Source: an uncultured Sphingomonadaceae bacterium (lineage in GTDB: Bacteria; Pseudomonadota; Alphaproteobacteria; Sphingomonadales; Sphingomonadaceae). From it: a DNA stretch of 9,327 nucleotides. The notes beneath the pieces were generated by a model. The model saw only the letters and a program-made list of their open reading frames with translations, was not told where the DNA came from and searched no databases. The position numbers were made by a program, and so were the translations under genes. Below, piece after piece: positions 1 to 7,101 of this stretch. The stretch lies in contig CAMLKX010000061.1 in assembly GCA_946480515.1 (NCBI GenBank), forward strand, positions 1-9,327. The letters run 5' to 3'. Every line of letters begins with the position of its first letter. Position 1 is the first letter of the stretch.

Positions 1-869
1 ATCTTGGTCAGGCGGTTTTGAAGCGGCTTAAAGAATTGCCTGGCGACCACATGGTCACGGGAATCTCCCGCTCGCCGCAGAACGTGCAATACGCAGATGA
101 AGCGCGGTTTGGCGACTATGATGTTCCGGGCAAGCTGCAGGAAGCCTACGCCGGGCTCGATCGCCTATTAATCGTACCAAGCCTCGACATGGGATACGGC
201 ATTCGCGCACGGCAATTGGTCGCCGCAATAGACGCAGCATGTAACGCGCGGGTCGGTCATGTCGTCCTCATTTCTGACGTTGGAGCCCGAGAGGAACCCG
301 AGCCGTCGATCTGGGCATCAAGTTGGGCGGGCGAGCAGCGACTTATCAAATCGCCGACAGCCTGGACGATTCTTCGAACGAACTATTTTATGGAATCCTT
401 CGCCAGGGAGGTACTCCTGTGGCAAACTGTCGGCCGCTTGGCGGAACTGAGCGAGAACCGGGTTGGGTTTGTAAGTCGCGGCGACGTTGCGGCAGCGGCG
501 GCCGGAATCCTCCTTGGAACGGAGCACTCGGGTGCAATCTACAACGCCACGGGAGCGGAAGCGTTCTCGGTAGCTGACCGGGTTGCGCTCGTGTCGAGAA
601 TAACGGGCCAGCCAATGGAATTCGTTCAAACTTCACTGGATGGGCTTCGGCGGGAGCTTCGCCTTGCAAGATATCCCGAGGAATATCTCGAATTGGTTCT
701 GGACATCAAATGCAAGACGTCCAGGTCGGCCTACGATATCGTGACAGGGGACGTCGAACTATTATCTGGCCGCCGTCCGGCTTCTCTCAATGATGTGGTT
801 ACCGATTATATCCTCGCAGGTCCTGATCGAGCGAGCGTCAATGAGGGTCAGCAATCCAGCATGGTTTAG
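1..869 (+). CDS. NmrA-like NAD(P)-binding oxidoreductase, 5' end cut by window edge
   Basis: Atypical short-chain-dehydrogenase-like protein of the NmrA/quinone-oxidoreductase-2 type, expected to bind NAD(P)(H) in a Rossmann fold. The frame is open to the window edge: codons from base 3 read LGQAVLKRL, matching the end of a GxxGxLG dinucleotide motif and its following helix. The first strand therefore lies outside the window, and the TTG at 18 is internal rather than the start. Downstream are the family-typical FGDYDVPGKLQEAYAG segment (about 90-160), the strand GHVVLISDVGA and the WTILRTNYFMESF segment near the middle. The canonical YxxxK pair of classical SDRs is not evident, as expected for NmrA-like members. 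The visible part is about 289 residues. It ends 28 bases before the first PhyH gene and probably shares its transcript. It may reduce or oxidise an intermediate of the PhyH pathway, or act as a redox sensor; the substrate is unknown. Confidence 0.8.
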   Translation, partial: LGQAVLKRLKELPGDHMVTGISRSPQNVQYADEARFGDYDVPGKLQEAYAGLDRLLIVPSLDMGYGIRARQLVAAIDAACNARVGHVVLISDVGAREEPEPSIWASSWAGEQRLIKSPTAWTILRTNYFMESFAREVLLWQTVGRLAELSENRVGFVSRGDVAAAAAGILLGTEHSGAIYNATGAEAFSVADRVALVSRITGQPMEFVQTSLDGLRRELRLARYPEEYLELVLDIKCKTSRSAYDIVTGDVELLSGRRPASLNDVVTDYILAGPDRASVNEGQQSSMV

Positions 870-886
870 CAGCCCCAGTTTCAGAT

Positions 887-891
887 GGAGG
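887..891 (+). promoter_or_regulatory. Ribosome binding site for first PhyH gene
   Basis: GGAGG lies six bases before the ATG at 898. It is a strong Shine-Dalgarno match and supports that start over the in-gene alternatives. It sits in the 28-base gap after the NmrA-like gene, consistent with reinitiation on a shared mRNA. Confidence 0.75.
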
Positions 892-897
892 TAGTCG

Positions 898-1860
898 ATG
901 GCCGTTGATACACATGGTAGCCTTTCAGGGTCGGCTGGGTCGGTCGCTTTCAGCACCGAGTCCAATGCCCCTGTCGCAGAGCGACTCCGGACTCTTACGA
1001 CCTTGCCGCATAGTGCAACGGCAGAGGATATCAACGAGACAGTCGATCGCGACGGCGCCGTCATCGTTCAGCAGGTTTTATCACCTGAGCTGGTGTCGCG
1101 GATCCTCGCCGATGTCGAGCCATATCTCGCCAGCATCAACCCCAAAACCGATTATGATGGGAATGCCTATGGCGCGCTCCTTCCGCACACCAAAAGGTTG
1201 GAGGGACTTGTCCAGAAAAGCGATGCGGTCGTCGAAACCATCCTGGATGAACGCTATCTCGCCTGGGCAGAAAGAAGCCTGGATTGGTGTGGAGAAATCC
1301 AGCTCAACGCCGCACAACTGATCGAGATTGGCCCGGGCGAGGAAGCCCAGATGTTGCATCGCGACGACGGGAATTGGCCAGAGATCGCCGGCGGTGGCAA
1401 GCAGCTTCTCGTCAACTGCATATTGGCCTTGTCGGATTTCACCGAAGAAACCGGCGCGACGCGAGTAGTTATCGGAAGTCACAAAGACATCACGTTCGAC
1501 CCGTACACGCTTGATCCTGCAACCCCCACTGTTCCGGCCTTCATGAAGGCCGGAGACGCTCTCTACTTCACCGGAAAGACAATCCACGGCGGCGGGGCGA
1601 ACAAAACGACCGACGCTTATCGGCGGGGCCTTTCAATATCCTTCACGCTAGGATGGCTCAAACCGGAGGAAGCACACACATTGTCCGTCACTCCGGAGCG
1701 CATGCGTCAACTCCCCCGGCGCATCCGCGAATTATGTAGCTTCGCGGGCTACCACATGTTGGGTCCCACAATTCCGGTCTTTAGTCACCGGCTCGAGATG
1801 CGGGATCCGTATACTGTCTTATTTGGAGAACAACGGTACGACTATCAGAAGCGCTCGTAG
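898..1860 (+). CDS. PhyH (phytanoyl-CoA dioxygenase) family Fe(II)/2OG oxygenase, copy 1
   Basis: Predicted cytoplasmic non-heme iron oxygenase that couples 2-oxoglutarate decarboxylation to hydroxylation or another oxidation of an organic substrate. The 320-residue protein shows the double-stranded beta-helix facial triad: H154 and D156 in LHRDDGNW, distal H230 in TGKTIHGGGAN, and R242, twelve residues after the distal His, as probable 2OG carboxylate anchor. The ETGATRVVIGSH segment (about 184-195) is the usual PhyH core. Residues 1-40 are a low-complexity leader without a signal peptide. The tail (about 265-320) forms a long C-terminal extension after the core. The segment IEIGPGEEAQMLHRDD recalls the PhyH subgroup that includes fungal meroterpenoid and alkaloid tailoring oxygenases; this is resemblance from memory, not a search. 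A strong GGAGG ribosome site supports the start. The substrate is not assignable. Confidence 0.92.
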   Translation: MAVDTHGSLSGSAGSVAFSTESNAPVAERLRTLTTLPHSATAEDINETVDRDGAVIVQQVLSPELVSRILADVEPYLASINPKTDYDGNAYGALLPHTKRLEGLVQKSDAVVETILDERYLAWAERSLDWCGEIQLNAAQLIEIGPGEEAQMLHRDDGNWPEIAGGGKQLLVNCILALSDFTEETGATRVVIGSHKDITFDPYTLDPATPTVPAFMKAGDALYFTGKTIHGGGANKTTDAYRRGLSISFTLGWLKPEEAHTLSVTPERMRQLPRRIRELCSFAGYHMLGPTIPVFSHRLEMRDPYTVLFGEQRYDYQKRS

Positions 1861-1881
1861 CAACAAAATCAAGTTGGACTA

Positions 1882-1886
1882 AAGGA
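1882..1886 (+). promoter_or_regulatory. Ribosome binding site that favours the ATG at 1896
   Basis: AAGGA ends directly against the ATG at 1887, leaving no spacer, but stands nine bases before the in-frame ATG at 1896. Normal spacing therefore favours 1896 as the start of the second PhyH gene, which removes three residues (MAA). Confidence 0.55.
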
Positions 1887-1895
1887 ATGGCGGCA

Positions 1896-2690
1896 ATGGC
1901 AATACAGCACCTGCCGAACACTGCTACCATTGAAGAAGCGACTGAAGTCATTCGCGAGCATGGCCATGTAATTATCGACGGCTTGGCCCCGTCCACGGCC
2001 ATGGATCGAATATTGACTGACATGCAGCCCTTTATCGATGTTACCCCCTTTAGCGAAAATGACTGGTTCGGAAATGGCTCGCAGCGGATCGGGAATCTCA
2101 TCGCGCGATCGTCAACCGGGCGGGACCTGGTGATGAATCCGTTGGTGCTTGGCGTTGTCCGAAATATCTTGGCGCCTTCTGCGGCAATCCAACTTGGCGC
2201 GACCGAGATGATCTCGCTCAAGCCTGGTGCCCCGGCACAACATATCCACCAGGATGAACTGACCTTCGACGGTTTTCCTTTTCCCGACGATTATGTTGTG
2301 TCGTGCAACTCGCTATGGGCGGTAACGGACTGCACCGAGGAAAATGGAGCAACGCGGGTCGTGCCGGGGAGCCACGCTCGTCCGCGTGCAGAATATAGCA
2401 TGGAGGACACGCTTCCGGCAGAGATGGTGCGCGGGTCCGTGCTGATCTTCACCAGTAAGCTTTGGCATGCCGGCGGTCACAATCGGTCTAATGAGGTTCG
2501 CCGGGTCCAGGCAATCAATTATGCCGTCGGGTGGGTTCGTCAGGAGGAAAATCAGTTCCTCGCCTGTCCGCAGAAGGTGGCACGGACGCTGCCGGAGGAT
2601 CTCCTGAAGCTGATGGGATATCAGATCGGCCATGGCTACGGTCATGCTGGCGGTCAGGCCGACCCGCTGGCCACTCTCATGCAGAGCTGA
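1896..2690 (+). CDS. PhyH family Fe(II)/2OG oxygenase, copy 2
   Basis: Second 2-oxoglutarate-dependent oxygenase of the tandem, 264 residues from the start at 1896 (267 if translation begins at 1887, whose ribosome site has no spacer). The iron ligands are H118 and D120 in HIHQDELTF and H191 in KLWHAGGHN. R203, twelve residues after the distal His, is the likely 2OG anchor. The core signature EENGATRVVPGSH is present at about 148-160. There is no signal peptide or membrane segment. It is shorter than copy 1 and lacks that copy's N-terminal leader and long tail. Outside the motif blocks it differs widely from both neighbours, so it is a paralogue or an independently recruited member, not a recent duplicate. 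It begins 35 bases after copy 1 and ends 45 bases before copy 3. It probably acts on a related or successive intermediate; this is inferred from position. Confidence 0.91.
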   Translation: MAIQHLPNTATIEEATEVIREHGHVIIDGLAPSTAMDRILTDMQPFIDVTPFSENDWFGNGSQRIGNLIARSSTGRDLVMNPLVLGVVRNILAPSAAIQLGATEMISLKPGAPAQHIHQDELTFDGFPFPDDYVVSCNSLWAVTDCTEENGATRVVPGSHARPRAEYSMEDTLPAEMVRGSVLIFTSKLWHAGGHNRSNEVRRVQAINYAVGWVRQEENQFLACPQKVARTLPEDLLKLMGYQIGHGYGHAGGQADPLATLMQS

Positions 2691-2735
2691 ATGAGGTCAT
2701 CCAGACGTTTGTAAGCGAGATGGAAAGATTACGGC

Positions 2736-3665
2736 ATGGCAATCGGAAACACTCTTTCGATAGATGATTATCAGACCACAAGAAACGAAGCGGCTCTGGT
2801 GGTTCCCCTGGATTTTAGGGAGCCGCTGCCGCAACCCACTGCCGATCTCGCAACGGCAAAGTCCGATCTGGAACGCGCAGGCTACGCGATTTTGACCGGT
2901 GCGGTTCTGCCGGACAAGGTTGAACTGGTGCGGCGGGTGGTGGCTTCTGAGATCGCCCGTGAAGAAGCGGCCGACATCAGCCGTGTCAGCCAATTTTTCG
3001 TGGATCCGGATGCCAAAAATCGGCGCCTTGACCGTCTGCCCGATCGACACGCGGTGTTTTGCGAGCTCCTCGAGCAGCCTGTCATACTCGAACTGGTCAA
3101 GCACATCCTCGGGCCTACGGTGCTTAATGAAAGCTACCTCGTCCACAGCCTCGATGCCAACGTCACGCATCCTGGAAGCGGCGCGCAGTTCATCCACCTC
3201 GACGCTGGCCGGGACACTCACAATCAGGCCGATCCATATCATGCGCGCTTCATCTGGTGTCTCGATGAATTCGACGAGGAGAATGGCGCGACCCGCGTTG
3301 TGCCCGGAAGCCATCGCTGGAACGACCGGATCGATATGTCCGGCGCTACATTCTACGAGTCAGTGCCCGCCGTTGCACCGGCTGGCTCGCTGATCATCTA
3401 CACGGATATGCTGCTCCACGGCACGGGAGCCAATGTCTCAACCAACCGGCAACGGGCATCGATCAACTTCGGTTACTGCCCTCCCTGGTGCCGGCCGTCG
3501 ATCAACTTCCCGCTCGTTCTCGATCCAAAATCGATGGAAGGCACATCCCGCACGCTCCGCCAGCTGCTCGGGTACAGCTCTGTTGTAAACGGGTTCGACT
3601 GGCCTTGGACCTCGGCTACGGAGGAGCTTCGATCCTTGGCGGTGCCCGCCACCATGGATTGGTGA
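2736..3665 (+). CDS. PhyH family Fe(II)/2OG oxygenase, copy 3
   Basis: Third member of the tandem, 309 residues. The iron triad is H154 and D156 in FIHLDAGRD and H228 in DMLLHGTGAN. R240, again twelve residues after the distal His, should bind 2-oxoglutarate. DEENGATRVVPGSH (about 180-193) is almost the same as in copy 2, while the rest is clearly divergent. It has a longer N-terminal region (about 1-45) than copy 2 and a distinctive YCPPWCRPSINFPL stretch near 247-260, just after the core. The ribosome site is weak (GGAAAG at 2722-2727, about eight bases before ATG). A closer upstream ATG at 2691 is in frame but stops after seven codons, so 2736 is the first usable ATG. Gene order and spacing place it last in the PhyH transcript; the next gene lies 138 bases on. 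The substrate is unknown. Confidence 0.91.
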   Translation: MAIGNTLSIDDYQTTRNEAALVVPLDFREPLPQPTADLATAKSDLERAGYAILTGAVLPDKVELVRRVVASEIAREEAADISRVSQFFVDPDAKNRRLDRLPDRHAVFCELLEQPVILELVKHILGPTVLNESYLVHSLDANVTHPGSGAQFIHLDAGRDTHNQADPYHARFIWCLDEFDEENGATRVVPGSHRWNDRIDMSGATFYESVPAVAPAGSLIIYTDMLLHGTGANVSTNRQRASINFGYCPPWCRPSINFPLVLDPKSMEGTSRTLRQLLGYSSVVNGFDWPWTSATEELRSLAVPATMDW

Positions 3666-3803
3666 ACGCACGGAGGCGGAACGCGAGCGTCACCGATCTC
3701 CGCGCATGTGAAACCTGTGGAATCCCGCTGACCTTGCGTATGCAGTCCGGTTATGATCACAGTTGCTTGATCTGTACCTTTATGGCCGACCAAATCTGTT
3801 GGC
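3666..3803 (+). other. Intergenic gap between PhyH cluster and fds operon
   Basis: This is the largest non-coding gap in the window. It holds a candidate promoter and an imperfect inverted repeat (GCACGGAG at 3668-3675, CTCCGCGC at 3698-3705, one mismatch, 22-base loop) that lacks a following T-run and so is not a convincing terminator. One open frame running through it is treated under findings. Confidence 0.7.
3728..3757 (+). promoter_or_regulatory. Candidate sigma70-type promoter for the fds operon
   Basis: The -10-like TATGAT at 3752-3757 matches five of six consensus bases. The -35-like CTGACC at 3728-3733 matches four of six, with an 18-base spacer. Transcription would begin near 3764, about 40 bases before fdsG. 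The position fits, but such matches arise easily by chance and no operator was recognised. Confidence 0.3.
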
Positions 3804-4253
3804 ATGCTGAGCGTTGCCGTGAACAATTTCAATTTAGCGGTTTTTCAGGAAATCATGGACCGTCACGCGGACCGGTCCGGAGCATTATTGCCGATCCTTC
3901 ACGATGTGCAGGAGGCTTTCGGCTATATACCCCCAGAAGCGGTGCCGCGGATTGCAGAGGCGCTTAACTGGTCGCGAGCGGAAGTGCACGGCACGGTCAG
4001 CTTCTATCATGACTTTCGCCACGAGCCCGCAACGAAGCCTGTAATCAAGCTGTGCCGCGCCGAGGCTTGCCAGGCTCGCGGGGTCGACCGGATCGCCTCG
4101 CTGTTCGAGGATGATGGGCGGATTGAGGTCGAGACTGTTTACTGCCTTGGGCTGTGTGCCAGCGGGCCAAGCGCGATGGCCGGTGATCAGGTCTTTGCCC
4201 GGTTGGATCAAAACACGGCGCGCCGTCTGATCGAGCGGGTCGCGGCCGAATGA
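3804..4253 (+). CDS. fdsG: NAD-dependent formate dehydrogenase gamma subunit (NuoE-like)
   Basis: Small Fe-S subunit of the soluble NAD-dependent molybdenum formate dehydrogenase, homologous to NuoE of complex I. It partners FdsB in passing electrons between the FMN site and the FdsA relay. The 149-residue protein has the helical ALLPILHDVQEAFGYIP block (about 27-43) and the HGTVSFYHDFR block (62-72). A thioredoxin-like domain follows, with a complete [2Fe-2S] ligand set: C84, C89, C114 and C118 (C-x4-C ... C-x3-C). Length is normal for the family. The ATG at 3804 has only a poor ribosome site; a GTG at 3819 is an in-frame alternative. Its last four bases overlap fdsB (ATGA). It is the first gene of the operon, behind the candidate promoter. 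Confidence 0.95.
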   Translation: MLSVAVNNFNLAVFQEIMDRHADRSGALLPILHDVQEAFGYIPPEAVPRIAEALNWSRAEVHGTVSFYHDFRHEPATKPVIKLCRAEACQARGVDRIASLFEDDGRIEVETVYCLGLCASGPSAMAGDQVFARLDQNTARRLIERVAAE

Positions 4254-5770
4254 GGATTTTCGTCCCTCGCGACGCAGCAGCCGTCGCAGTGGGGGCCGAT
4301 CAGGTCGCCGCGGTGCTGGCGAAGGCATTGCCAGAGGCGACGATCGTTCGCACCGGCTCGCGCGGCATGTTGTGGCTTGAGCCGCTGGTCGAGGTGGAGA
4401 CCGAGCACGGCCGCATCGGCTTCGGACCCGTCGATGAAAGCAAGGCCGGCTCGGTCGCCGAGGCGATCCGCAATGGCGAGGATCACCCGCTGGGGATCGG
4501 CCTGGTCGTGGAGCATCCCTTCCTCAAACGCCAGGCTCGGCTGACCTTCGCGCGCTGCGGGATTATCGATCCGCGCTCCCTCGACGACTATCGTGCGCAT
4601 GGCGGGTTCAGCGGGCTTGAGCGAGCACTGGCGATCGGGCCGGCGGCGACGATCGCCGAAGTCACGACCTCGGGCCTGCGCGGCCGAGGCGGCGCGGGGT
4701 TCCCGACGGGGATCAAGTGGCAGACAGTCGCCGATACGCCCGGCCTAGAGAAGTTCATTGTCTGCAATGCCGACGAGGGCGACAGCGGTACCTTCGCCGA
4801 CCGGATGATCATCGAAGGCGACCCGTTCCTGATCATTGAAGGGATGGTGATCGCCGGCTTGGCGGTCGGCGCGAGCTACGGGTACATCTATATTCGCTCG
4901 GAGTATCCGCATGCGATCATCGCCATGAACACGGCGATCGAGGCTGCCCGGCAGGCCGGAATTATCGGCCACGACTTCGACATCGAGGTTCGGGTGGGGG
5001 CCGGCGCCTATGTCTGTGGTGAGGAGACCTCGCTGCTCGAGAGCATCGAGGGCAAGCGCGGGGAGGTCAGGGCCAAGCCGCCGCTCCCGGCCCATGTCGG
5101 GCTGTTCGGCAAGCCAACGGTGATCAACAATGTGCTGTCGCTGGCGGCGGTCCCGTTCATCCTCGCTGAGGGCGGACAGGCCTATGCCGACTTCGGCATG
5201 GGTCGCTCGCGCGGGACGATGCCGATCCAGCTGGCCGGCAACATCAAACAGGGCGGACTTTTCGAGACTCCGTTCGGGATCACTCTGGGCGAATTGGTCA
5301 ATGACATCGGCGGCGGAACCGAGTCCGGCCGGCCGGTTCGAGCGGTGCAGGTCGGCGGGCCTCTCGGCGCCTACCTCCACCCAGACCAGTTCCACCTGCC
5401 GTTCGATTATGAGGCGTTCGCCGATGCAGGCGCGCTGATCGGCCATGCCGGGATCGTGGTGTTCGACGACAGCGTCGACATGGCACGAATGGCGCGGTTC
5501 GCCATGCAGTTCTGCGCTGCCGAAAGCTGCAGCAAGTGCACACCCTGCCGGATCGGCTCTACGCGTGGCATCGAGGTGATGGACCGGATCATCGCCGGCG
5601 ATGAGTTGGACGCGAACATCGCGCTGATCACCGATCTGTGCGAAACGATGAAGTTTGGGTCCCTTTGCGCTCTTGGCGGTTTCACGCCTTACCCGGTGAT
5701 GTCCGCGCTCAACCGGTGGCCCGAAGATTTCCGTCGGCGCGAAGCCGCCGAAATGGAGTCCGCGTCATGA
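4250..5770 (+). CDS. fdsB: NAD-dependent formate dehydrogenase beta subunit (NuoF-like diaphorase)
   Basis: Flavoprotein subunit that binds FMN and NAD+ and makes NADH from electrons delivered by FdsA; homologous to NuoF. The 506 residues comprise an N-terminal segment (about 1-105) preceding the NuoF core, as in Fds-type beta subunits; the FMN-binding glycine-rich LRGRGGAGFPTGIKW (143-157); the NADH/FMN-site segment GAGAYVCGEETSLLESIEG (250-268); a SLBB-like middle region; and the C-terminal [4Fe-4S] motif C427-x2-C430-x2-C433 with the fourth ligand C473. All expected ligands are present and length is typical. It overlaps fdsG and fdsA by four bases at each end (ATGA at both joints), so translation of the subunits is probably coupled. 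No lesion was seen. Confidence 0.97.
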   Translation: MRIFVPRDAAAVAVGADQVAAVLAKALPEATIVRTGSRGMLWLEPLVEVETEHGRIGFGPVDESKAGSVAEAIRNGEDHPLGIGLVVEHPFLKRQARLTFARCGIIDPRSLDDYRAHGGFSGLERALAIGPAATIAEVTTSGLRGRGGAGFPTGIKWQTVADTPGLEKFIVCNADEGDSGTFADRMIIEGDPFLIIEGMVIAGLAVGASYGYIYIRSEYPHAIIAMNTAIEAARQAGIIGHDFDIEVRVGAGAYVCGEETSLLESIEGKRGEVRAKPPLPAHVGLFGKPTVINNVLSLAAVPFILAEGGQAYADFGMGRSRGTMPIQLAGNIKQGGLFETPFGITLGELVNDIGGGTESGRPVRAVQVGGPLGAYLHPDQFHLPFDYEAFADAGALIGHAGIVVFDDSVDMARMARFAMQFCAAESCSKCTPCRIGSTRGIEVMDRIIAGDELDANIALITDLCETMKFGSLCALGGFTPYPVMSALNRWPEDFRRREAAEMESAS

Positions 5771-7101
5771 CCCTGATCCGCGATCCCGATCATGGCACTC
5801 CGGAGGTCAAGTCCGAACAGCGGGTAACCCTGACGATCGACGGCCAGCCGGTGAGCGTCCCGGCCGGCACCTCGATCATGCGTGCCGCCAGCCTGATCGG
5901 GATCGCCATTCCCAAACTGTGCGCGACCGACAGCTTGGCGGCGTTCGGATCATGCCGGGTGTGCCTCATTGTGATCGAGGGCCGCGGCGGAACCCCGGCA
6001 TCCTGCACCACTCCGGTAGCGGAAGGGATGGCGGTGCGTACCGCTAGCGAGCGGGTTCAGAAGCTGCGGCAAGGCGTGATGGAGCTCTACGCCTCCGATC
6101 ACCCGCTGTCCGAGATCAACGGTCTCGAAGCTCAGACTGAGCTTCGCGAAGTCATGGATGCGGTTGGGCTCACCGACGTTCGTTATCAGCCCGAGCACAC
6201 CCATCTCGATTGCCTGCAAGATGTTTCGAACCCCTATTTCGCGTTTGATCCCGCCAAGTGCATCGTCTGCTCGCGTTGCGTGCGCGCCTGCGATGAGGTC
6301 CAGGGCACGTTCGCACTGACAATCAGCGGTCGCGGCTTTCAGGCCCATGTCTCGGCCAGCCAGGATGAGCCGTTCCTTCAGTCTGAATGCGTGTCGTGCG
6401 GCGCATGTGTCCAGGCCTGTCCGACCGGTGCGCTGCAGGAAAAGGCTATCGCTGAGATTGGACTGCCCGAACGCAGTACCATCACCACTTGCGCCTATTG
6501 CGGAGTCGGCTGTGCGTTCAAGGCGGAGATGAAGGGCGAGCAGCTGGTCCGCATGGTGCCCTGGAAGGACGGCAAGGCCAACCGCGGCCACAGCTGCGTC
6601 AAGGGTCGCTTCGCCTGGGGATATGCCCACCATCGCGAACGGATCCTCGAGCCGATGATCCGGTCCTCGATTGACCAGCCGTGGCGGGTGGTCAGCTGGG
6701 ACGAGGCGATCAGCTACACCGCGAGCGAGTTCCGGCGGCTGCAGGAGAAGTACGGCCGGCGTTCGGTCGGCGGAATCACGTCTTCGCGCTGCACCAACGA
6801 AGAGACCTTCCTCGTCCAGAAACTGGTTCGCGCCGGCTTCGGCAATAATAATGTCGATACCTGCGCGAGGGTCTGCCACTCGCCGACCGGCTACGGTCTG
6901 AAAACCACCTTCGGTACTTCGGCCGGGACCCAGGATTTCGACAGCGTCGAGCAGGCTGACGTGGTGATGATCATCGGCGCCAACCCGACCGATGGTCACC
7001 CGGTGTTCGCCTCGCGCCTCAAGCAGCGCCTGAGGCGGATTTTCATCTGCCGCTACGGCCGGGAACCAATGTCGCGGTGCTCACCGCAATGGCGCATGTG
7101 A
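5767..7101 (+). CDS. fdsA: fdsA N-terminal fragment: Fe-S relay and Mo-site first half
   Basis: 444 codons from the ATG overlapping the fdsB stop; about the last 22 are out-of-frame sequence after the junction. Domains in order: a [2Fe-2S] ferredoxin-like domain with C52, C63, C66 and C80; a NuoG-like linker with HTHLDC (144-149); a two-cluster ferredoxin domain with C165, C168, C171, C175 and C208, C211, C214, C218; then the start of the molybdopterin oxidoreductase domain with a [4Fe-4S] set C242, C245, C249, C277. K279 in SCVKGRF is the conserved electron-path lysine. The molybdenum ligand C370 and catalytic H371 lie in CARVCHSPT. GANPTDGHPVFASRLK is the last segment before the break. All metal ligands are intact, so this half was under selection until very recently. 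It cannot form the active site without the downstream half. Confidence 0.9.
   Translation: MTLIRDPDHGTPEVKSEQRVTLTIDGQPVSVPAGTSIMRAASLIGIAIPKLCATDSLAAFGSCRVCLIVIEGRGGTPASCTTPVAEGMAVRTASERVQKLRQGVMELYASDHPLSEINGLEAQTELREVMDAVGLTDVRYQPEHTHLDCLQDVSNPYFAFDPAKCIVCSRCVRACDEVQGTFALTISGRGFQAHVSASQDEPFLQSECVSCGACVQACPTGALQEKAIAEIGLPERSTITTCAYCGVGCAFKAEMKGEQLVRMVPWKDGKANRGHSCVKGRFAWGYAHHRERILEPMIRSSIDQPWRVVSWDEAISYTASEFRRLQEKYGRRSVGGITSSRCTNEETFLVQKLVRAGFGNNNVDTCARVCHSPTGYGLKTTFGTSAGTQDFDSVEQADVVMIIGANPTDGHPVFASRLKQRLRRIFICRYGREPMSRCSPQWRM
7027..7037. repeat. Short palindrome at the fdsA deletion junction
   Basis: CGCCT-G-AGGCG is a perfect 5+1+5 inverted repeat. It sits on the point where the reading frame of fdsA changes and conserved codons are missing (about 7030-7038). 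Such sequence can reflect the repair or slippage that made the deletion, or chance in GC-rich DNA. Confidence 0.5.

Noticed and set aside
2697..3314. 205-codon minus-strand open frame opposite PhyH copy 3
   Set aside because: The plus-strand frame has the complete PhyH motif set; the minus-strand product has no recognisable feature.
3668..3705. Inverted repeat after PhyH copy 3 as a terminator
   Set aside because: The stem has a mismatch, the loop is 22 bases and there is no T-run, so it does not look like an intrinsic terminator.
4745..5446. 233-codon minus-strand open frame inside fdsB
   Set aside because: It mirrors the FMN/NAD domain of fdsB and shows no family motif or ribosome site of interest.
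5638..5766. Upstream GTG-type start extending fdsA into fdsB
   Set aside because: The upstream 43 codons are fdsB sequence read out of frame; the ATG at 5767 with the ATGA overlap matches the other joints and the family N-terminus.
5950..6999. 349-codon open frame on the minus strand inside fdsA
   Set aside because: It is antisense to strongly conserved Fe-S and molybdopterin domains, has no recognisable domain, and such shadows are normal in GC-rich coding DNA.
7021..7101. Programmed ribosomal frameshift in fdsA
   Set aside because: There is no slippery heptamer, and a shift of register alone would not restore the roughly 22 missing conserved residues.
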